Source: Microbispora oryzae (GTDB lineage: Bacteria > Actinomycetota > Actinomycetes > Streptosporangiales > Streptosporangiaceae). From it: a DNA stretch of 64,000 bases. Below, in pieces: positions 60,430 to 64,000 of the stretch (its first letter is position 1; every line of letters begins with the position of its first letter). The position numbers were made by a program, and so were the translations under genes. The notes below the pieces were generated by a model that worked only from the letters and a program-made list of their open reading frames with translations, was not told where the DNA came from and made no database searches. The stretch lies in NCBI RefSeq assembly GCF_017896165.1, contig NZ_JAFCNB010000007.1:62001-126000 (forward strand), read 5' to 3'.

Positions 60430-61755
60430 ATGGGGGGCCGCAGGGCGCGATCGCGGGGCGGCGGAGGCCGTTCGACGATCTCGTGGCCCGGCGCGGTCGT
60501 CTCCGGGCCCCCGCTGGTCGTGGCCGCGAGGATCATCCCCGTCGTGGCGATCCTGGTGCTGCTGGGGGTGTGGGGGCGCGAGCTCCCGATCCTCGTCGAG
60601 GTCGTGGTGGTCGGGTTGCTGGCCGCCTCGGTGCTGGCCGCGGTGCACCACGCCGAGGTGGTCGCCCACCGTGTCGGTGACCTGTTCGGCTCGTTGATCC
60701 TCGCCGTGGCCGTCACCGTCATCGAGGTCGGCCTGATCATCACCTTGATGATCTCCGGCGGCCCCGCCACCGGGTCGCTGGCCCGCGACACGGTCTTCGC
60801 CGCCGTCATGATCACCTGTAACGGCATCGTCGGCCTGGCGCTGCTGCTCAGCGCCCTGCGCAGGCACGTCGCGGAGTTCAACCCCGAGGGCACGGGCGCC
60901 GCCCTGGCCACGGTGATCACACTGGCCACGCTGAGCCTGGTGATCCCCAGCTTCACCACCAGCGCCCCTGGCCCGGAGTTCTCCGGTCCGCAGCTGGCGT
61001 TCGCCGCCACGGCCTCGCTGGTCCTGTACGCGCTGTTCGTGTTCGTCCAGAACGTGCGTCACCGCGAATCCTTCCTGTCCGTTCCCGTGCCCGGACGGGC
61101 CGAGGTAGCCCGCCGTGAAAGCACCGCTCAGCACGACGCCGCCCGGGACGCCGCCGCCCGCGGCGACATGGGCCGGGATGACACGGGCCGGGATGACACG
61201 GGCCGGGATGACACGGGCCGGGATGACACGGGCCGGGATGACACGGGCCGGGATGACGCCGGTCTGGGCGACATCGGCGGGGACGCGGTGGCGCCGTCGG
61301 CCCGCACCGCACTGACGGGCCTCGCCCTGCTGGTGACCGCGCTCATCGCCGTCGTCGGCCTGGCCAAGACGGAGTCGAAGACCATCGAGCAGGCCGTCAC
61401 CGCGGCCGGGCTGCCCCAGTCCGTCGTCGGTGTCGTCATCGCCCTGCTGGTGCTGCTTCCCGAGACTCTCGCCGCCGCCCGCAACGCCCGCCGCGACCGC
61501 ACCCAGATCAGCCTCAATCTCGCTCTCGGCTCGGCCATGGCCAGCATCGGGCTGACCATCCCGGTCATCGCGGTGGCGTCGGTCTGGTTCACGGGTCCGT
61601 TGCTGCTCGGGCTCGGCCCCAACCAGATCGTGCTGCTGGCCCTCACCGCCGTCGTCGGCACCCTCACCGTGATGCCCGGCCGCGCCACCCTGCTCCAGGC
61701 GGCGGTCCACCTCGCCCTCTGCGCCGGCTATCTCTTCCTCGCCGCGAACCCCTAG
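60430..61755 (+). CDS. ChaA-like cation/proton antiporter with repeat insert
   Basis: 441 residues. Ten or so membrane segments in two halves. The family signatures are VIEVGLIITLMISGG, EFNPEGTGAALATVITLATL and, in the second half, LVLLPETLAAARNARRDRTQ and LALGSAMASIGLTIP, as in the CaCA/ChaA antiporters that swap Ca2+ or Na+/K+ for H+. The cytosolic loop between halves carries six GRDDT-type repeats. ATG at 60430 follows a GTG; there is no strong ribosome site. Confidence 0.85.
   Translation: MGGRRARSRGGGGRSTISWPGAVVSGPPLVVAARIIPVVAILVLLGVWGRELPILVEVVVVGLLAASVLAAVHHAEVVAHRVGDLFGSLILAVAVTVIEVGLIITLMISGGPATGSLARDTVFAAVMITCNGIVGLALLLSALRRHVAEFNPEGTGAALATVITLATLSLVIPSFTTSAPGPEFSGPQLAFAATASLVLYALFVFVQNVRHRESFLSVPVPGRAEVARRESTAQHDAARDAAARGDMGRDDTGRDDTGRDDTGRDDTGRDDTGRDDAGLGDIGGDAVAPSARTALTGLALLVTALIAVVGLAKTESKTIEQAVTAAGLPQSVVGVVIALLVLLPETLAAARNARRDRTQISLNLALGSAMASIGLTIPVIAVASVWFTGPLLLGLGPNQIVLLALTAVVGTLTVMPGRATLLQAAVHLALCAGYLFLAANP
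61171..61260 (+). repeat. Six 15-bp in-frame repeats in the antiporter loop
   Basis: The unit GGCCGGGATGACACG is repeated six times without interruption; five copies are exact and the last ends GACGCC. It encodes GRDDT five times and GRDDA once, an acidic and basic alternating tract. DNA identity at third positions shows recent expansion by slippage. Confidence 0.97.
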
Positions 61756-61774
61756 CCGGCACCGGCCGGCCCCG

Positions 61775-61786
61775 GGGAACGTTCCC
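61775..61786. promoter_or_regulatory. 12-bp palindrome before the coiled-coil gene
   Basis: GGGAACGTTCCC lies 4 bases before the ATG at 61790. It could be an operator or a small hairpin that hides the start. No matching regulator is adjacent. Confidence 0.4.
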
Positions 61787-61789
61787 GTA

Positions 61790-62755
61790 ATGCCGTACGT
61801 CTGGCGGTATGTGACTGATTTCGCCGCGATCGACGAGGAGATCCGCCAGGCACGGGATCGGGCTCGCCGCATGGAGCGGCTGACCCGGCAGCGCGGCACC
61901 CTCCAGGGGCAGATCGACCAGGTCCGGAGCGTCCTCGTCGATCTCGAACGCGAGCTCGCCAAGGAAGACGACGACGTGGCGAGACTGGAGCGGGGCAGCT
62001 TCGCCGGATTCCTGGCCGGCGTGATGGGGAGCAGGGAGGAGCGGCTGGCGCGGGAGCGGGCCGAGGCGGCCGCCGCCCGGCAGCGGGTGACCGGTCAGCG
62101 GTCCCGGCTGGAGTGGCTGATCTCCGACCTCAGGCAGACGGACCGTGAGCTGGCCACGATCGGCTCTCCCCGTCAGGAGCTGGAGGTCCTGCTGGCCCGC
62201 AAGGAGCGGATGCTGCAGGAGTCAGGCGATCCGCGGGGCCGTGACCTCGCGGCCATCGCCACCCTGATCGCCGGCGTCACGGCCGACCTGCGGGAGCACG
62301 AGGAGGCCCGCGAGGCGGGGGTGGCCGCCGGCCAGGCCGTCGGCCACGTCCTGCGCCACCTCGGCGGCGCCCACGGCGCCTCGACGTTCGACATGTTGGG
62401 GTTCGGCGGCAGCATCGCCGACATGATGGAGCACGGTCACCTGCGTCAGGCGGACCAGGCGGCCTGGCACGCGCAGCGCGAGCTCGACCGGTTCTCACGG
62501 GAGCTGGCCGACATCGGCGTCGTCGTGGCGCCCCGGCTTCCCAAGGTCGACACCCGCTGGTTCGCCGACGTCTTCTTCGACAACATCATCACCGATGCCA
62601 TCAAGCACCAGCGGATCAACCGTACGGCGGCGGCGGTGCGGGAGATCGCCGAGTGGCTGGGCCGGACGGTGAACCAGCTGGGCGACCGGTGCGCAGAACT
62701 GACCCGCGACCATGAGTCCCTGCTGAAGCGCCGCGAAGACCTGCTGAGCTCCTGA
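61790..62755 (+). CDS. Coiled-coil protein, unknown
   Basis: 321 residues, strongly helical and charged. Residues 15-160 are heptad-rich coiled-coil (RMERLTRQRGTLQGQIDQVR, then ERELAKEDDDVARLERG) interrupted by FAGFLAGVMGS. A glycine-rich hinge (GASTFDMLGFGGSIADMMEHG) separates a second helical part. No membrane segment is certain. A GTG at 61811 could also start it. Probably a structural or assembly protein; not recognised. Confidence 0.6.
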   Translation: MPYVWRYVTDFAAIDEEIRQARDRARRMERLTRQRGTLQGQIDQVRSVLVDLERELAKEDDDVARLERGSFAGFLAGVMGSREERLARERAEAAAARQRVTGQRSRLEWLISDLRQTDRELATIGSPRQELEVLLARKERMLQESGDPRGRDLAAIATLIAGVTADLREHEEAREAGVAAGQAVGHVLRHLGGAHGASTFDMLGFGGSIADMMEHGHLRQADQAAWHAQRELDRFSRELADIGVVVAPRLPKVDTRWFADVFFDNIITDAIKHQRINRTAAAVREIAEWLGRTVNQLGDRCAELTRDHESLLKRREDLLSS

Positions 62756-62817
62756 GCGGGCCGCGCCGCGGCTTGGGGAAAGCCGCGGCCGTCGCCCGCC
62801 GGAGGCCCACGCCGGAT

Positions 62818-63183
62818 TCACTTCAGGTGGGCGGGCCCGTCATGATCGTGATCGTGGTCGTGGTCGTGGTCGTCCTCTTCCTCGTCGAGGACGCCGTCGG
62901 ACGGCTCGACGCCGAGCATCGCCTCGCGCGGCTCGACCTCGCTGACGTGCTCGACCAGGCCGAGGACATGATCGGGTTCGATGAGCCACTGCAGGGCTGC
63001 GGCTCCGGTCTCGTCGGAGTTGACCAGCTCGATCTGCTCCTGGCGCTCTCCGTCTTCCAGCTCGGTCTGGGGGTCGCGGATCTCCGCGAGCGCCGCCGCC
63101 TGCAGCGCGCCGACGTCGAGGACTTCGACCACCAGGTCGACGGTGAGGCGCAGGTAGCGAGCCGTGTCCGTTCCATTGCTCAT
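62818..63183 (-). CDS. Small protein with a His-Asp repeat tail
   Basis: 121 residues. The first 95 form a mixed acidic domain (ARYLRLTVDLVVEVLDVGAL, then VNSDETGAAALQWLI). The C-terminus ends in an acidic stretch, EEEDD, followed by HDHDHDHDHD and GPAHLK. The tail is the kind of motif that binds Zn, Ni or Co. It is 23 bases downstream of ung on the same strand, so they may be cotranscribed. Family not recognised. Confidence 0.65.
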   Translation of the reverse strand: MSNGTDTARYLRLTVDLVVEVLDVGALQAAALAEIRDPQTELEDGERQEQIELVNSDETGAAALQWLIEPDHVLGLVEHVSEVEPREAMLGVEPSDGVLDEEEDDHDHDHDHDHDGPAHLK

Positions 63184-63206
63184 GGTGGTGATCCTATCGG
63201 CACTCG

Positions 63207-63884
63207 TCACGGCAGCTTCCACTCGACCGGCGCGGCGCCCTGCTCCTCCAGGAGCTGATTGGCCCGGCTGAACGGGCGGGAGCGGAAGAAGCCGCTGCGG
63301 GCCGACAGCGGGCTCGGATGCGCCGACTCGACACAGGGCACGTCGCCGAGCAGCGGGCGCAGGTTGCGGGCGTCGCGGCCCCACAGGATCGCCACGAGCG
63401 GGCCGCCCCGGGCCACCAGGGCCTTGATGGCCTGCTCGGTGACCTCCTCCCAGCCCTTGCCGCGGTGTGAGGCGGGCTTGCCCGGCATGACGGTCAGCAC
63501 CCGGTTGAGCAGCAGGACGCCCTGCTCGGTCCAGGGGGTGAGATCGCCGTTGGACGGAGGGGGATAGCCGAGGTCCTCCATGTACTCCTTGAAGATGTTC
63601 ACGAGGCTTCCCGGCAGCGGCCGCACGTCCGGGGCCACCGAGAAACTCAGGCCCACGGGGTGGCCCGGGGTGGGATAGGGGTCCTGACCGACGATCAGGA
63701 TCCGTACGTCGGAGAGGGGCTGCTGGAACGCGCGGAGCACGTTGGGCCCGGCCGGGAGGTACTGCCGGCCTTCCGCGATCTCCTGCCGGAGGAAGTCGCC
63801 CATCGCGGTGATCCGCTCGGCGACCGGTGCGAGGGCCTCCGCCCATCCGGCTTCCACGACTTCGTGCAAGGGACGTCCTGCCAT
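63207..63884 (-). CDS. ung: Uracil-DNA glycosylase
   Basis: Removes uracil from DNA, starting base-excision repair. 225 residues from the ATG at 63884. Motifs: water-activating loop [25 protein letters not shown], and the minor-groove loop [17 protein letters not shown]. The start was chosen where homology begins ([10 protein letters not shown]); the frame runs open upstream to 63983 through the terminator hairpin, which is not coding. Confidence 0.95.
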   Translation of the reverse strand: MAGRPLHEVVEAGWAEALAPVAERITAMGDFLRQEIAEGRQYLPAGPNVLRAFQQPLSDVRILIVGQDPYPTPGHPVGLSFSVAPDVRPLPGSLVNIFKEYMEDLGYPPPSNGDLTPWTEQGVLLLNRVLTVMPGKPASHRGKGWEEVTEQAIKALVARGGPLVAILWGRDARNLRPLLGDVPCVESAHPSPLSARSGFFRSRPFSRANQLLEEQGAAPVEWKLP

Positions 63885-63938
63885 GGTCGCGCACTCTATC
63901 GGCTTTTCCAGAATGGCACGGCGTGGCGTGACGAAAAT

Positions 63939-63978
63939 GTCGGATGCCCGCCTACCCCCGTGAAGGCGGGCATCCGAC
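63939..63978 (-). terminator. Terminator of a gene beyond the right edge
   Basis: Perfect 15-bp stem GTCGGATGCCCGCCT / AGGCGGGCATCCGAC with a 10-base loop. On the minus strand it is followed by ATTTTCG, a short T-run, so it probably ends a minus-strand gene outside the window. Confidence 0.8.
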
Positions 63979-64000
63979 GTCATTTCCCCCTGTTGCCGGC

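Noticed and set aside
61171-61260. CRISPR-like array
   Set aside because: Units are 15 bp with no spacers and lie in frame in a membrane-protein gene; it is a coding tandem repeat.

Overview
The window is 64 kb of very GC-rich chromosome with third-position GC bias, GTG/TTG starts, leaderless-type promoters, WhiJ/Scr1-type regulators with DUF397 partners, and MreBCD-RodA morphology genes. Together these point to a filamentous or sporulating actinomycete, most likely of the Streptosporangiales; that placement is inference, because no rRNA or taxonomic marker is present. No tRNA, rRNA, CRISPR array, insertion sequence or prophage was recognised.

Layout. (1) 1-8137: a GntR/FadR regulator end, a BMP-type ABC importer (ATPase, two permeases, lipoprotein), a catalytically dead isochorismatase-like paralogue, a biuret-amidohydrolase-like enzyme and an allophanate hydrolase. 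They form a tightly overlapping operon that probably imports and breaks down biuret or a related ureide to ammonia. (2) 8283-12020: DoxX, LysR, an SDR oxidoreductase and a divergent ArsR regulator with two dyad operators. (3) 12134-16714: metE with a short leader ORF, a sulfotransferase and a GT4 glycosyltransferase. (4) 16672-23358: a two-component system, a PP2C phosphatase, an HTH-N6-methylase-HsdS-like fusion, a soluble Ser/Thr kinase and a DUF2293 protein. (5) 23374-28984: the cell-elongation operon mreB-mreC-mreD-PBP2-rodA. (6) 29352-35504: M48 protease, two bacterial-PH membrane proteins, a tiny Lys-rich protein, an MFS transporter and an anti-sigma-type ATPase. (7) 35651-37691: a WhiJ/DUF397 pair and small proteins. 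(8) 37855-45197: two near-duplicate LacI regulators, a sugar ABC importer and a GH13 alpha-glucosidase. (9) 45236-50397: a second WhiJ/DUF397 module, a DnaJ-zinc-finger-like small protein, MscL with a zinc ribbon, and a LacI-Ser/Thr-kinase operon with two CelR/CebR-type operators. (10) 50888-58091: a DUF305 lipoprotein and the glgX-treY-treZ trehalose-from-glycogen cluster. (11) 58151-63884: an XRE regulator, two proteins of unknown function, a ChaA-like antiporter carrying a perfect 15-bp coding repeat, a His-Asp-tailed protein and ung.

How the parts work together. Region 1 is nitrogen scavenging. Regions 8 and 10 take up alpha-glucosides and convert glycogen to trehalose. Region 5 builds lateral wall or spore wall. 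Regions 4, 7 and 9 hold signalling genes. The least explained arrangements are the phosphatase/methylase/kinase/DUF2293 block at 18650-23358, the LacI-kinase operon with paired operators at 47954 and 50428, the dead isochorismatase paralogue at 4976, and the short leader ORF before metE.
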